In this document: in pieces, positions 24,201 to 35,147 of the stretch
Numbering within the stretch: the first letter of the stretch is position 1
How the letters are laid out: every line of letters starts with the position of its first letter
Source: Galeopsis tetrahit
Taxonomy: Eukaryota > Streptophyta > Magnoliopsida > Lamiales > Lamiaceae
Length of the DNA: 64,000 nucleotides
Assembly (NCBI GenBank): GCA_963675135.1
Contig: OY776124.1
Location: 7,454,677 to 7,518,676, forward strand
Direction: 5' to 3'
Notes under the pieces: generated by a model
What the model saw: the letters and a program-made list of their open reading frames with translations, nothing else
Told to the model about the DNA's origin: nothing
Database searches by the model: none
Position numbers and translations under genes: made by a program

Positions 24201-25326
24201 TGAATGGTGTAATCAATCACGATCCATAAAATACCTATTCAAGTATGTCAACAAAGGACATAATCATGTTACTGTATCGTTCTTTCAAAGTAAGGAACAT
24301 TCTGATGGTAAAGCAGATTTGGATGAAATTAAAATGTACTACGACTGTATGTACATTTCTCCATGTGAAGCTGCTTGGAGAATTTTCGGGTTTGAGATTA
24401 ATTACAGAAATCCTCCAGTTGAACGTTTGGGATTCCATCTTCCTGATCAGCAGACTGTTTTATTTGGCGATGGTGCATCTTTGCAATCGATCCTGGAAAG
24501 ACCATCGGTAAAGCAAAGCATGTTCTTAGCTTGGTTTGAACTCAACATGAATTCTTCTAAAACAAGAAATTTGACTTATGCTGAAATACTACAATTCTTT
24601 GTATGGAAGCCGAAAATTAGAGCGTAGGTTGAAAGGAAGAGATGTTTTTCAATCGGACGTATTTGTTATGTTCCTCCTGGTGCTGGCGAGGCACATTACC
24701 GGAGGATACTCTGGAATGTAGTTTGTGGACCTACATCTTATGATGATTTGAAGAAATTTAAAGGAGTAATCCATCCAACGTTTCGGGAAGATTGCTTTGC
24801 CAGAGGTTTGTTGGAAGATGATAGAGACTATGTTGATGGTATGGACGAGGTTAGCCATTGGGCTTCAGCATCTTCGATGAGATCTTTATTTGTTACGCTA
24901 CTGACATCAGGTTCGTTGGGTCGACCCTATGATGTTTGGGAAAAGTGTTAGAGACATCCCTCAGATGATATTCTTTATAATAGACGGAGAATTATGCATT
25001 TTCCAGGTATATTTAATTTTTTTTCTTCATTTAATGGCATTATAATTATTCAGTTTCACTAATATGCAAGTCATTTTAAGTCAATTAATTTTGATTGATT
25101 ATATTATTTTCACATGATTTGCTTTGCACAAATTTATCAAAATTCTAAAAGATGCAACTATAAATTTCAATTAAATTTACTTTAAATTAACATGCAACTC
25201 TAAAATTTGATTATTTTGCATAAATTCATCACACTTTTACTTATAAAAAAATTAAAATTTTATATTAATTTATTTTATCATAATTAACTAATATAATTTT
25301 AATTGTAATTTCTTGTAGAATTAAGG

Positions 25327-26606
25327 ATGACAGATGATGAAATCAAGAGTTATTGTTTGATAGAAATTGATAATTTGTTGCGGGCTCTTGGTAAGTCTTT
25401 GCAAGATTTTGAAGGTATGTCGGTGGTAAACCATGATGCGAACTTTTCATCTAGAAATAAATTGATTTTGAATGAGTTTACGTACAATAGGGCTGATTTG
25501 AAGTTAGATTTTGAGGATTTAATTAGCAAACTTAGTGATGAACAGCGTGGTGTGTACGATAGAATAATTACCTCCATTCAATCTGGTAAGGGTGGTGTGT
25601 TTTTTGTTTATGGATATGGTGGAACAGGTAAAACTTTTATATGGAAGACTTTGTCAGCATATTTGAGGTCTAAGGGGAAGATTGTAATTAATGTAGTCTC
25701 GAGTGGTATAGTTTCACTTCTTCTTACAGGTGGACGTACTGCTCATTCCAAATTTTCCATTCCAATTGATATTACTGAAGATTCTACTTGCAATATTCAT
25801 CAAGGAAGTCCTCTTGCTGAGCTCTTGATTAAATGTGATCTTATAATATGGGATGAAGCGGCAATGGTTAAAAGATATTGTATTAAGGCTCTTGATACCA
25901 CTTTGAAGGATATTATGCAGCTCACAGATTCTTTGTCATCTGAACTGCCTTTTGGCGGTAAGACTGTTGTGTTTGGAGGTGATTTTCGTCAGATATTACC
26001 CGTTATTCCAAAAGGAACTAGGCAAGATATCGTTCACGCTACTATCAATTCATCCAATTTATGGAATAATTGTACTCTTCTAAAACTCACTAAGAACATG
26101 AGGCTTCAACACCTAAGATCCGATGAACTTCTACATGAATTGAATTCTTTTTCTGAATGGATAGCATCTATTGGAGATGGTACTATAGGAAAAGAAATTG
26201 AGTACGGATCTGATATACAAATTCCTGAGGATATTTTGCTAAAGTGTGGTGATGATCCGATTTCTACTATTGTTGATAGCATTTATCCCGATTTTAAGAA
26301 TATGATGGATGATCATGACTATTTACAAAGTAGAGCTATTCTTGCACCCACGTTAGATGTTGTCAGGTCAATAAATGAGCACATGGTTCAGTTAAATGAA
26401 AATGAATCACGTACTTATTTGAGCTCCGATAGTCCTTGCAGATCTGATCTGAATGTTGATAATTTGGCTAATGTTCATACTCCAGAATATTTGAATAGTT
26501 TGAAGTGTTCTGGTGTACCTGATCATGAATTGAATTTGAAAGTTGGAACGCCGGTAATGTTATTGAGAAATATAGATCACTCAAATGGCTTATGCAATGG
26601 AACTAG
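25327..26606 (+). pseudogene. Helicase exon of the RepHel gene (open)
   Basis: This exon, from a TTGTAG acceptor at 25318 to a donor near 26606, is the only long uninterrupted part of the gene (about 425 codons). It contains the PIF1/RecD-like helicase motifs I to IV in order: SDEQRGVYDRI, GYGGTGKTF, AHSKFSIPI, LIIWDEAAM, KTVVFGGDFRQILPV, LTKNMR and GTPVMLLRN. The helicase would unwind donor DNA during rolling-circle transposition. Its openness contrasts with the six stops in the Rep part. I take this to be chance or the shorter target, not selection. Confidence 0.85.
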
Positions 26607-26648
26607 GTTTGTGTCTTTTCTTTTTAACAACTTTTTCTTTATTTATTA

Positions 26649-26910
26649 CTCCCTCCGTCCATGAAATGTAGTCCCATTTGCCTCATATTTTTTGTCCATC
26701 AAATGTAGTCTCATACACTTTATGGAAACCATCACCCCTCAACCATCACTTAATTACTCAATTTGCCATCGACTTTATTCACACACAATCACTTTATTCA
26801 CAATAGACCCCACAATACCCTATAATACCCTTACTTTATCTACTTTATCTACATTTTTCTTAAAACGTGTGCCCACCCCTCATGGGACTACATTTGGTGG
26901 ATGGAGGGAG
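26649..26910. mobile_element. Stowaway-type MITE inside a Helitron intron
   Basis: The ends are CTCCCTCCGTCC and GGATGGAGGGAG, flanked by TA on both sides (26647-26648, 26911-26912), as for Tc1/mariner-derived Stowaway MITEs. At 262 bp it has no coding capacity. It sits in the last intron of the RepHel gene. A truncated relative with the same internal phrases (TGAAATGTAGT, ACACTTTATGGAAA, ATCACTTAATTACTCAATTTG) lies at about 43698-43860. Confidence 0.85.
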
Positions 26911-27351
26911 TATTATTTTATTTTTTATCGTTTAAAACTTTGCATTTGTTTTATCTATAATTTTTTTTTCTATTGTTAGGTTGGTTATAACCAGGTTGGG
27001 TGATAAAGTTCTTGAAGCTAAGGTTCTTACTGGAAGTAGCTGTGGAAACCTGGTATTGATACCTCGACTTACGTTGACACCTTCTGATCCTAGATTGACT
27101 TTCAAGTTTCAACGTAAACAGTTTCCGTTGATTGTGTCGTATGCTATGACTATTAATAAAAGTCATGGTCAATCATTTTCTAATGTAGGTGTTTTTTTTT
27201 AAAAACCTGCATTTAGTTATGGTCAATTATATGTAGCTGTATCTAGAATCACAAATCGTCGTGGTTTGAAGATCATGTTATGTCATGATAACAATCGTTA
27301 TTGTAATATCACAAAAAATGTAGTGTTTCATGAAGTTTTTAGAAATCTTTG

Positions 27352-27678
27352 ATTCTATAATAATTTAATTTTTAAGTTTTATAAGTTTTAAGCTACTTAT
27401 TTTTTATGTTTATTTCTATTGTTTATTTTAAGATTAATAATTTATGAACATCTTATCAATGTTTATTTTATTATTTTTATAAATTTGATATAGTATAATA
27501 AATATTGGTTAACAATAATTAAATTTTTATTTATGATAATATATATATATATATCACTAAATATAAATTAGTTGTATTATTATAAAATTAATTCACACTA
27601 TAAATAATATTTAAAATTTAAAATGTCGTCACATCTTTTAACACATCAGTCCGTGCGTCAGCACGGGTGCCCTACTAG
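27352..27678 (+). mobile_element. Helitron 3' terminal region with hairpin and CTAG end
   Basis: After the RepHel stop, about 300 bp of AT-rich sequence leads to a perfect hairpin CCGTGC-gtca-GCACGG at 27651-27666, then GTGCCCTA and the terminal CTAG at 27675-27678. The next base is T (27679), as required for Helitron insertion between A and T. This fixes the 3' end of the autonomous-type Helitron whose gene lies at 21296-27351. Confidence 0.9.
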
Positions 27679-28027
27679 TATAGATTAAGATAGACATGTT
27701 GATTTGATACACATACACTATAAAAATGCCATAAATTTGCCAACAAAATTCACTAATACGGAATACATAATACTCCCTCCGTTTTTAATTAAGTGTCACT
27801 TTGTCTTTTTTAATATTTTCAAAATAAGTGTCATTCTATAAGTTTTTCTTTAATTTTGACAATTTTACCCTTATACATTAAACTCCCTCCATTTTCTTTA
27901 CCTTGATTTAAATTTTTTCCCTTTGAATATAATACTATAGCATAAATCATGGATAAACTTTAATTATTGTATACATGAATATCATCTACAATATTGACCA
28001 CATTCATTACTAAACATAAATTTAATA

Positions 28028-29049
28028 CTCCCTCGTTTTTAATTAAGTGTCACTTTGCCCTTTTTAATATTTTAAAAATAAGTGTCATTCTACACTTCTT
28101 TCTTCAATTTTGACAATTTTACCCTTATACATTTATACCCTCTCAATTTTCTTTACCTTAATTTAAGCTTTTTCCCTTTTGAATATAGTACTACAGCTAG
28201 AGTTGTCTATCGGGTTGGCCCTAGCCCTATAGGGCCAGCCCTACAGGGCTACGGGCTAAACGGGTTAGGGCCTTAACCGGTTCGTACTTAACGGTCCTAC
28301 AATTGTTGGGACCTAACCCTAACCCTAGCGGGCCACGGGCTAAACGGGCCACTAACGGGCTACAATAATTTTTTTTTCTTTTAAAATTTAAGGTTCCAAT
28401 TGACACGTCCAATAAGAAAATAAAATAGAAAAATATATAATTAGTTAATGATGATAAATAAGAAAACAAAATTATGATTTAAACACAATTCTAGAACTAA
28501 TTGATCCCTAATATGATTAAATAAAGCTAAAAAAATTCATAATCTAATAAAAAAAATAGTAATAATAACTAATAAATGATATGGGTTGCTTAATGCTTAT
28601 AGTTATGGTTATGAGCCAAATGACTCAAAATTTGTTCGTATGTTATTTATTAAAAAAAAAAAAAAAAGTTAACAACTCGGGCTAGCGGGCTAGCCCTGTA
28701 GCCCTGCGGGCTGGCCCGGTTTAGCCCGCGGGCTAACCGGTCCGGGTCAAAAAAGCCCGGATTTAAACGGGCCTATGATTCATGAACCCTAACCCTGCAT
28801 TTTTCAGGGTTAAACGGGCCAGCCCGGTTAGCCCGGCCCGGATAAACATCTCTAACTACAACATAAATCATGGATAAACCTTAATTATTGTATACATAAA
28901 TATCACCTACTATATTGACCACATTCATTATTAAACATAAATTTAATATTAAAATTAGTTATCATTAATGAAGGGTAAAATGGTCCATGATTATATATCT
29001 TAATTTGTTGAAAATTGTTAAAATGACACTTAATTAAAAGTGGAGGGAG
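28028..29049. mobile_element. Stowaway-like MITE, inner copy, itself interrupted by a hAT
   Basis: It starts CTCCCTCGTTTTTAATTAAG and ends with the inverse GTGGAGGGAG, flanked by TA (28026-28027, 29050-29051). It is inserted within the outer copy of the same family. Removing the hAT and one TSD copy leaves about 357 bp, the family length. Its left half and the outer left half are near-duplicates. Confidence 0.8.
28198..28854. mobile_element. Non-autonomous hAT element
   Basis: Termini TAGAGTTGTCTATCGGG and the inverse of TAGAGATGTTTATCCGGG are typical of plant hAT TIRs. Flanks ACTACAGC (28190-28197) and ACTACAAC (28855-28862) form an 8-bp TSD with one mismatch. At 657 bp, the GC-rich subterminal regions are full of GGGCTA / TAGCCC motifs in both orientations, probably transposase-binding sites. 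No transposase ORF is present. Confidence 0.85.
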
Positions 29050-29152
29050 TATTAAAATTAATTATCATTAATGAAGGGTAAAATGGTCCATAATTATATA
29101 TCTTAATTTGTTGAAAATTGTTAAAATGACACTTAATTAAAAGTGGAGGGAG

Positions 29153-29606
29153 TATGATTTAATGCAATAATTACATATCTCTATATATAATTCTTGTGTC
29201 ATACACCCATATTACTTTAATTGATTGTAATTAGTAGTCATAAATTTTGAATAAAATATACTTCTATATATTACTTTTACCAAAATTAGCTTTCTCTTAC
29301 ATCCATGGGATTAAATCATTTCAATCTTTTTTTTAAAATCTAATATAATATATGTTATTCGAATAGATAAATTTTAATATTCCTAATATAAATTTCTCCT
29401 TATTTTTTCAAATATAATTTAGGAGCAATACATAACTTACTTATTTTTTAATCTTATATTCTAAGCCAATGGAAGATTATACTCCTTACTTTCATTTAAA
29501 CTTGGTCAACTATAAATACAAATTAATGGGCATATTTAGATGGATTAATTGAATTAAAGTTATATATGAGAATTTAATTTTGATCTTGATATAACTTGAA
29601 GAGAAA
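29153..29606. other. AT-rich spacer
   Basis: No gene or clear repeat was recognised. ATAACTTGA occurs at 29591-29599 and again at 29607-29615, the latter serving as the left TSD of the next element. Confidence 0.45.
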
Positions 29607-29615
29607 ATAACTTGA

Positions 29616-30482
29616 AGAGAAATGATATGGAGCTCATTAATAGCATACTTATGGAGTTGTCATTATCCAATTCATCATATTAACTTATTTAATAAATTTA
29701 AAAATATAAAAAATATATAATTGCACGTATATGTCAACCTCTACCCATAAAATTAGAAAATAAAATATTTGTAAATTTTTTAAAGACTATTTTTAATGGA
29801 TTTTAGTATTAAATATTACACGTTTAATTTATTTATTGTACTTTACTTAAAAAAATCATTCATTTATATATTTTATTTTTTTAATAACAAAAAATTAAAA
29901 TTATAAAAATTAATGAGTACATTAATTTACTTAACTCTAAACCCTAAAACCCTAAACCCCTAAATCCTAAACCCCTAAAACCCTAAACCCTAAATCCCTA
30001 AGCCCTAAACCCTAAACTCTAAAACTCTAAACCCCTAAACCCTAAAACCCTAAACCCCTAAAACCTTAGACCCTAAAATCCTAAACTCTAAACCCTAAAA
30101 CCCTGAACCCTAAAATTCTAAAATTAATGGTTTGTGATTTAGAGGTTTAGGGTTTTAAGGTAAATTAATGTAGTCATTATTTTTTATATTTTTTTATTAT
30201 TATTAAAAAATTACATAAATAAATAAATTGTTTTTTAGTACAATAAATAAATTAAACATGTAATATTTAATAATTATATACTAATAATAAAACCCGTTAA
30301 AATAATTTTTTTAAAAAATCTTAAAATATTTTATTTTCTAATTTTGTGGAGAGGGGTTGAGATATACATGTAATTAAATATTTTTCATATTTTAAAGTAA
30401 TTAAATAAGTTAATATGATGACTTGAATAATGTCAAATAATTATTTATGGAGTGGAGCCCATGGGCTCCCCTATCATTTTTG
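29616..30482. mobile_element. Long-TIR element (9-bp TSD) with telomere-like core
   Basis: The left arm (29616-29935) and right arm (about 30160-30482) are inverted copies over about 300 bp, sharing AAATGATA ends, CATCATATTAACTTATTTAAT and AAAATTAGAAAATAAAATATTT. Identical flanks ATAACTTGA (29607-29615, 30483-30491) form a 9-bp TSD, pointing to Mutator-like transposition. The centre is a run of CCCTAAA-type repeats. No ORF is present. Confidence 0.75.
29934..30125. repeat. Interstitial telomere-like repeat array (CCCTAAA variants)
   Basis: About 190 bp of imperfect CCCTAAA, CCCCTAAA, CCCTAAAA and CTCTAAA units. A short inverse piece (GGTTTAGGGTTTTAAGG) lies at about 30143-30161. The plant telomere unit is TTTAGGG. 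Unit variation and transposon flanks on both sides show this is internal, not a chromosome end. It sits exactly in the centre of a TIR element. Confidence 0.85.
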
Positions 30483-30665
30483 ATAACTTGAATTTAGTTA
30501 CTATTTAATTGATTGTAATTAGTAGGTATATAAATATGTTAGTTCTTGAAATTTAAGTTTAAAATATATTATTAAAAAATTTGAGTATTTTATATATTAA
30601 AAAAGATATACAAAAATATTTATAAAATAAGAGTATGTTTTAACGCAATCAATAAACATATAATG

Positions 30666-32047
30666 TCAAACACCGCAGAATAATAATGGGTGGGGCTAAT
30701 AACACCCCATAAAATGTTATACACACCCCAAATGTTAAACACACCCCATTAAAATATAAAATTCAATTTTTATTACTATACACACCCCAATTATTTCCTA
30801 TTTACCCTTCAACCCTCATAACTAATAAAAAATAACTAAATCTTTAAAAACATATAAAATTTAAAATTTAATTAACAGAAAAAAATCAATAATACAATAA
30901 AATTACGTGTAAAGGTTGAAAATATTTAAAAAAATCAGAATTTTTTTTAAAATCATTTAAAAATGGAACAATCAATTAAAGAAATTAAAAATAAATAATA
31001 TTAATTAAATCTAAATAAAATCTGAAAAATAAATCAAATAAAAAAAATTAAGGATTAATGATTTTTTTAAAAATTAAATAAAATAATAAAGAAAAATCAA
31101 CTCAATATTAAATTAAAAAAATAAAATCTTTAAAAATAAAATAAAGCTAAATAAAAATTAAAAATTTCAACTAAATTTTAAAAAATAATTAAATCAATTA
31201 TATTTTTAATATTTATAATTAATTTAATTTATTCTTAAGATTTAGGTGATTTTTTATTTTTAGATTTTTTTTATTATTATTGGAATTCTTAATTTTAATT
31301 TATTTTTTAATTAATTATTTTTTACGATTTATTTAAAAATTTACGAATTTATTTATTTTTAATGATTTTTAAATTTTTTATTTGAATAATTGATTTTTTT
31401 CTTTTTAAAAAATATTTAATTTTTTCATATTGTTTTAAAAAAATATTTGATTTATTTAAATTAATTTTTTTAAGATTTTATTAATCTTTTAAAATACTTT
31501 TCAGATTTTAATTACATTTTTTAAGATTTTTTCAATTTTAAAAAAAAATTTATCTTTAATTGTATAAGGGTTACTTAGTCATTTTACAACAATCTATTTT
31601 TATTTTTAAAATGATGGGGTGTGTATAACATGTTTTGGGGTGCTAGTAGCGGTACCCAATAATAATTCTCTATTGGCGAGAACTTTAAAGGCACGTTATT
31701 TTCAGCGGGGTATTTTCCGGACGGTCAATGTGGGGTTTAATCCTAGTTATACATGGCGAAGTATTATTCAGGGAAGAGAAGTGCTGGAAAAGAAGCATGT
31801 CAATTGATGCTTTTGCTGATCCGTGGTTTTTTGATGGAGCCCCGAATCAGATGGTAGAGCATGCTACGCCTACTGAGTGGGTGAATGAGGCGTTCGGGGA
31901 ACAAGGTGACGCGTCGTTTAGCTTGTTATGGTTTTTCTTGCGATACAAATTTCTTTTTTATGGTTGTTCCGCTGTCAATTGAAGCGGATGTAATAACTGA
32001 TGTTTTAGTTGGTTGATTAATATATTTCATTTCTGTCAAAAAAAATA
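30666..32047 (+). mobile_element. 5'-truncated LINE with poly-A tail and 15-bp TSD, split by a MITE
   Basis: Perfect TSDs AATAAACATATAATG lie at 30651-30665 and 32048-32062, with an A-rich tail at 32038-32047, the marks of target-primed LINE insertion. The LINE parts (30666-30687 and 31667-32047, about 400 bp) encode NNNSLLARTLKARYF and NPSYTWRSIIQGREVL. These are typical of the C-terminal zf-RVT region of plant LINE reverse transcriptases, broken by a stop at 31805 and frame changes. It is dead on arrival. A 9-bp-TSD MITE lies inside. Confidence 0.8.
30688..31657. mobile_element. AT-rich long-TIR MITE (9-bp TSD) nested in the LINE
   Basis: TIRs begin GGGTGGGGCTAATAACACCCC on the left and GGGTACCGCTACTAGCACCCC on the right (reverse complement), both continuing into ATGTTATACACACCCC. 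TSD AATAATAAT lies at 30679-30687 and 31658-31666 and falls within the LINE reading frame. At 970 bp, the interior is almost pure A/T with extended self-complementarity. Probably MULE-derived on TSD size. Confidence 0.8.
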
Positions 32048-32062
32048 AATAAACATATAATG

Positions 32063-32536
32063 AAATTTGAATATTTTATATGTTAAAAAATATATGTAAA
32101 AATATACTAACTATTAAAAATGTTTATAAAATAAGAGAATGTTTTTTAGGCAATCAATAAACATAAAATAAAATTAGATTGAAAATATCTAAGAAACATA
32201 CCTTAAAAATCTTGTACTCCTCTGTCACATAATATTTTTTATAGGTAGATGAACACTTATATTAAGAAAATTAATGTAATAATGAGTGAAGTTTTTTGCA
32301 ATAATTTTGTAAACCTTTATGTATAAAGTAAAGAAATGAGTTGACTTTTGTATATGTATAAAATAAAAAAATGAGTTGACTTTTATAAATGATCTTTCAT
32401 TTTAAGGGTACAAAAGTTGTTGTGGAACGTACTAAAAAGGAAAAATGTAAAAATTATTGTGAAACTAAAGAAGTTGATACGAAATGGTAAACATTAAATA
32501 AATTCAAAATCTTCATGATAAATTAGCAACCTTAAT
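32063..32536. repeat. Direct repeat flank and eroded Stowaway relic
   Basis: 32063-32165 repeats sequence found just left of the LINE (about 30580-30660: ATTTTATATATTAAAAAA...AAATAAGAG...AATCAATAAACATA), so a tandem repeat existed before the LINE inserted. About 32240-32470 resembles the Stowaway copy at 35148 (TAATAATGAGTGAAG, GTAAAGAAATGAGTTGACTTTTG) without intact ends. Confidence 0.55.
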
Positions 32537-33149
32537 ACTCCCTCCACTTTTAATTAAGTGTCATTTTAACAATTTTCAACAAATTAAGATATATAATCAT
32601 GGACTATTTTGCCCTTCATTAATGATAACTAATTTTAATATTAAATTTATGTTTAGTAATGAATGTGGCCAATATGGGTTGGTCTGCTATGGACTCGAGT
32701 GCATGTTGTGCACCCTAGTCCATGTTGCACTTTTCAGTTTAATGACTTACACTTTTTGGTAAATGGTGTTGCACTTTTCAATTATTACTAAAAATATTAG
32801 TATACAGTTTAATAATTGAAAAGTGCAACACCATTTACCAAAAAGTGTAAGTCAGTAAACTGAAAAGTGCAACATGGACTAGGGTGCACAACATGCACTC
32901 GAGTGCATACTAGACTTTATCGGCCAATATTCTAAGTGATATTTATGTATACAATAATTAATATTTATCCATGATTTATGCTATAGTACTATATTCAAAA
33001 GGAAAAAATGTTAAATCAAGGTAAAGAAAATTGAGGGAGTATAATGTATAAGGGTAAAATTGTTAAAATTAAAGAAAAAAGTGTAGAATGACACTTATTT
33101 TGAAAATGTTAAAAAAGGCAAAGTGACACTTAATTAAAAAGGGAGGGAG
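32537..33149. mobile_element. Stowaway-like MITE interrupted by palindromic MITE
   Basis: Ends CTCCCTCCACTTTTAATTAAG and the inverse of GGGAGGGAG, TA-flanked (32535-32536, 33150-33151). It is the same family as 27773 and 28028. Without the nested 246-bp MITE and one TSD copy it is about 358 bp. Confidence 0.8.
32676..32921. mobile_element. Palindromic MITE, copy 2 (9-bp TSD)
   Basis: Nearly perfect inverted repeat of 246 bp with arms meeting near 32800, same family as 2364-2613. The TSD GGCCAATAT is exact at 32667-32675 and 32922-32930. It is inserted in a Stowaway-like MITE. The perfect 9-bp TSD points to a Mutator-like transposase acting in trans. Confidence 0.9.
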
Positions 33150-33318
33150 TATTAATTTGGAAGGCAAGCTACATATAGAAACGTGTGAAAAATCTTAATT
33201 TGGAAAGCAAATTTGATGGTAAATTAGCATTATTAATTTACACAATCTTGCTTTAGTTAATATAGTGAATTAGGGATGTATTCAAAAAATAAGTATAAAT
33301 TGATTTACTTAATAAATA

Positions 33319-33644
33319 CTCCCTCCATTTTTTAATAAGTGTCACTTTAACATTTTTCAATAAATTAAGATATTAAATTGTGGTCAATATTACCCTTCAT
33401 TAATGATAAATAATTTTGATATTAATTTTTTGTTTAATAAAGAATGTGGTCAAGAATGTATGTGGTATTCATATGTACAATATTTATGATTTTTCCATGA
33501 TTTATGCTACTACATTAATTGAAATTGAAGGCAAATTATTTTATAAGGGTAAAATTGTCAAAATTGAAGATAAAAACATAGAATGACACTTATTATAAAA
33601 ATAATTAAAATGACAAAGTGACACTTATTTAAAAGTGGAGGGAG
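33319..33644. mobile_element. Stowaway-like MITE, uninterrupted copy
   Basis: 326 bp with ends CTCCCTCCATTTTTTAATAAGTGTCAC and inverse GTGACACTTATTTAAAAGTGGAGGGAG, flanked by TA (33317-33318, 33645-33646). It serves as the reference length for the nested family members. Confidence 0.85.
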
Positions 33645-35147
33645 TACTTTTCATATAAAACATTAACAAATTAAAGTAAATATTATCAATCAATTTATAA
33701 TGTTGACAATTTCCAAAATCAAAAGAGAGGAATATAATACAGATATACATGTAAACTGCAAATACATGGCAATGAAACATTTTTATACATTAAACATGAG
33801 AATAGTATAACCGTAATGTAATAAGTGTAGATGTAATCACAATTACAATAGAAAATAAACAAAAAGTTGTTTTCATTCCTCATCTAAATTGAAGATATTG
33901 AATTTATCATTCTTCATCCAATTTAACAAAACACTCCTGTAAATCTTCATCGTCAATCTTCATCGAAGAGGATCGATGGTCGATGTAGAATTATTTGTAA
34001 ATATATGATATTATAGATTAAAATTGTATTGAGTTAAAATAATTTTTTATATAAATATTTGTGATTAGTTATTTAATTATTATACATTTAAATATAAAAT
34101 AGACGATAAATATAATAGATTACATTGCTAAAATACGTAAATATGTACGTATGATTGAGACAATATTCAAGGTAAGTGAATTTAATACTAATTATTTTAA
34201 GAATAGTCAACGATAAGAAATTATATGAGAAATTGGAATTCTAATCTCGTACGTAATCTATTTATTAAAATTATTAATTCGATTTTAATAATGAAATACG
34301 TTTTCCTTAATTAGTGTTTATGAATTATGATGTAAAAAAGTTTGATACTGATTAAATAATTAGTCAACAATTTCAATTTGATTTTAATTATGAAATAAGT
34401 TTTCCTTAATTAATGTTTATGATATAAAAACGTTTGATACCGATCTATTTATAATTAGTCAACAATTTCAATTTAGTGTCAATTTCATAATTATGAAATT
34501 CGATTTTCCTTAATTAAAACTATTCAAGTATAAAAAAATTAAAAGAAATTTGATTTCTTTAATTAGAGGAAATTTGATTACCAAATTGAGTAAAAAATAA
34601 TATTAAAATATAAAACTTTCATGTATGCATATAAAAGTAAATGTGGATCCTTTAATTTAAATTTTTCATAATCAATAAAAAATAAAAAATTATGATAGAT
34701 CCCTTAATTGTAGTCAAAAGTTAATGTGCATGGAGAAAATAGAGAGAACTCATAAATTTCATTTTCTATTTTTACCATGCTAGTATTGCATTATAGAAAT
34801 AACTAACATGGAGATGATTTCATAATAAATTTCGCAGTGATCTTGTATGAAATATTGCATGCATCAGCTCACATTCACATTCTTTATAAATACATTCACT
34901 GACAGTCCAATTCACACTCACATTCTTTATAAATACACCCATTGACTGTCCAATTCACACCCACATTTTTTTATAAATACACCCATTGACAAAAATTGTA
35001 CCTGATCGTCTTCTCCGAGCAGTTTTCGACCACCCCAGTCGCGACTGAACACTGCAATTTACGACGGTTTTAATATTTAGACCTCACTTTGCTTTAAGAT
35101 ATGAATCAAGTAGAGTTCTAACTTTTAAGTTCATAAACTAAATTATA
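33645..35147. other. AT-rich non-coding stretch with short tandem repeats
   Basis: No gene was recognised. About 34302-34500 has two diverged units of about 100 bp built on TTTTCCTTAATTA(G/A)TGTTTATGA...TTTGATAC...AGTCAACAATTTCAATTT. About 34868-34990 has three roughly 50-bp units of CACATTCTTTATAAATACAYYCA(C/T)TGAC. A phrase TATGAAATATTGCATGCAT near 34848 resembles the TIR of the element at about 47056. Confidence 0.5.

Larger units (their letters stand above)
21296..27351 (+). pseudogene. Helitron Rep/PIF1-helicase (RepHel) gene, multi-exon, inactivated
   Basis: Encodes the rolling-circle transposase of a Helitron. Exons follow GT/AG introns, starting at the ATG at 21296. A CxxC motif (CQFCGAMFW, about 22185) and the Helitron-like N domain (22676-23590) come first. 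The HUH motif GLPHAHIL is at about 23730, and the tyrosine motif KYLFKYVNKG at about 24229-24258. The helicase then follows: Walker A GYGGTGKT at about 25615, Walker B IIWDEAAM, FGGDFRQILPV, YAMTINKSHGQSF and YVAVSR. In-frame stops at 22540, 22546, 22961, 23153, 24625 and 24949 break it. Frameshifts occur at an A-run (about 21523) and a T-run (about 27190). An intact copy would be well over 1300 residues. A Stowaway MITE lies in the last intron. Confidence 0.9.
27773..29152. mobile_element. Stowaway-like MITE, outer copy (interrupted)
   Basis: The left part is 27773-28025 and the right part is 29052-29152. Termini are CTCCCTCCGTTTTTAATTAAGTGTC and its inverse, flanked by TA (27771-27772, 29153-29154). 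Without the insertion it would be about 354 bp, like the other family members at 32537 and 33319. A second member of the same family is inserted at an internal TA. Confidence 0.8.

Noticed and set aside
28227..28469. A minus-strand ORF over the GGGCTA-rich sequence
   Set aside because: It is explained by the subterminal repeats of a hAT element.
29934..30125. A true telomere or chromosome end
   Set aside because: Units are irregular, the array is only about 190 bp, and transposon arms with a 9-bp TSD lie on both sides.
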